Source of the DNA: Pseudomonadales bacterium
GTDB taxonomy: Bacteria; Pseudomonadota; Gammaproteobacteria; Pseudomonadales; Azotimanducaceae
NCBI GenBank assembly: GCA_023300545.1
Contig: JALZVT010000010.1
Location: forward strand, 1 to 64,000
Reading direction: 5' to 3'
DNA: 64,000 nt
Below, in pieces: positions 63,754 through 64,000 of this stretch. Made by a program: the position numbers and the translations under genes. The notes below the pieces were generated by a model that saw nothing but the letters and a program-made list of their open reading frames with translations, did no database searches and was not told the origin of the DNA. The first letter of the stretch is position 1. Every line of letters begins with the position of its first letter.

Positions 63754-64000
63754 TCAGGCGCGGCTAACGTACTCGCCCGTGCGGGTGTCGATACGCAGTA
63801 CTTCGCCTATGTTAATGAACAGCGGCACCTTGACGATGGCCCCGGTCTGCAAGGTCGCGGGCTTGGTACCCCCTTGCGCTGTGTCACCTTTCAATCCGGG
63901 ATCGGTTTCAGTGACCTCTAGTTCGACAAAATTAGGCAGCTCTACCGCGATAGGTGCGTCATTCCAAAGTGTAACTTGACAGGTATCCTGCTCTTTAAGC
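63754..64000 (-). CDS. efp: Elongation factor P, C-terminal part (cut by window edge)
   Basis: The minus strand from the right edge to the TGA at 63754 encodes about 81 residues of [43 protein letters not shown], and the end [13 protein letters not shown]. These are OB domains II and III; the modified lysine loop lies in the missing N-terminal part. EF-P promotes Pro-Pro bond formation at the ribosomal P/E site. It is 33 bases from epmA, which modifies it. Confidence 0.93.
   Translation of the reverse strand, partial: LKEQDTCQVTLWNDAPIAVELPNFVELEVTETDPGLKGDTAQGGTKPATLQTGAIVKVPLFINIGEVLRIDTRTGEYVSRA

Overview
The window is a gammaproteobacterial chromosome segment, moderately GC-rich and densely coding. 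No insertion sequence, prophage, CRISPR array or rRNA operon was seen, and no gene-free gap exceeds 300 bases. The assignment rests on synteny. The right half (about 44.7-64 kb) runs folE2, Trm112-like, purA, hisZ, hflC, hflK, hflX, hfq, miaA, mutL, amiC, tsaE, nnr, then divergent queG, orn, a rhodanese, psd, epmA and efp. This is the conserved nnr-tsaE-ami-mutL-miaA-hfq-hflXKC-purA superoperon of gammaproteobacteria. The left half carries ribD-nrdR-glyA, ettA, rpsF-rpsR-rplI-dnaB-radA and rnr-rlmB, also typical of the class. hisZ and FolE2 are more Pseudomonas-like than enterobacterial. The lineage below class level cannot be fixed from the sequence.

Layout. 0-6.1 kb: ribD (cut by the left edge), nrdR, glyA, divergent ettA, a GNAT acetyltransferase and an MFS transporter. 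6.3-10 kb: an unusual three-gene cassette of coiled-coil proteins (soluble coiled-coil, single-pass DUF6384-like, coiled-coil with Gly/Arg-rich tail). 10-21 kb: a globin-like protein, a dienelactone hydrolase, the replication/ribosomal block, a hybrid histidine kinase with a degraded ATP-binding domain, rlmB-rnr, and tRNA-Leu(CAG) with a near-consensus promoter. 21.3-26 kb: an ExeA-like ATPase, a coiled-coil protein, a membrane-anchored aspartic protease and an MscS channel.

26-35.4 kb is the most accessory-looking part. It holds two divergent COQ4-family proteins around a TetR regulator, an aldehyde dehydrogenase, a small monooxygenase, and a tight operon of FeeM-like N-acyltransferase, heme-oxygenase-like diiron enzyme and membrane fatty-acid desaturase. 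That operon is closed by a hairpin and followed by a MATE exporter. It looks like an undescribed acyl-lipid or acyl-amino-acid pathway and is the best candidate for a new system. 35.4-44.7 kb: an exported alpha/beta hydrolase, MlaA lipoprotein and ABC solute-binding protein in overlapping order, then TesB thioesterase, a DUF6316 protein, thiolase, a membrane histidine kinase and a PQQ-type sugar dehydrogenase.

Start codons are often non-ATG. TTG is the best choice for at least six genes, and two transporters have no ATG, GTG or TTG that keeps their full first membrane segment. Several intergenic gaps carry strong inverted repeats (notably purA-Trm112 and miaA-hfq).
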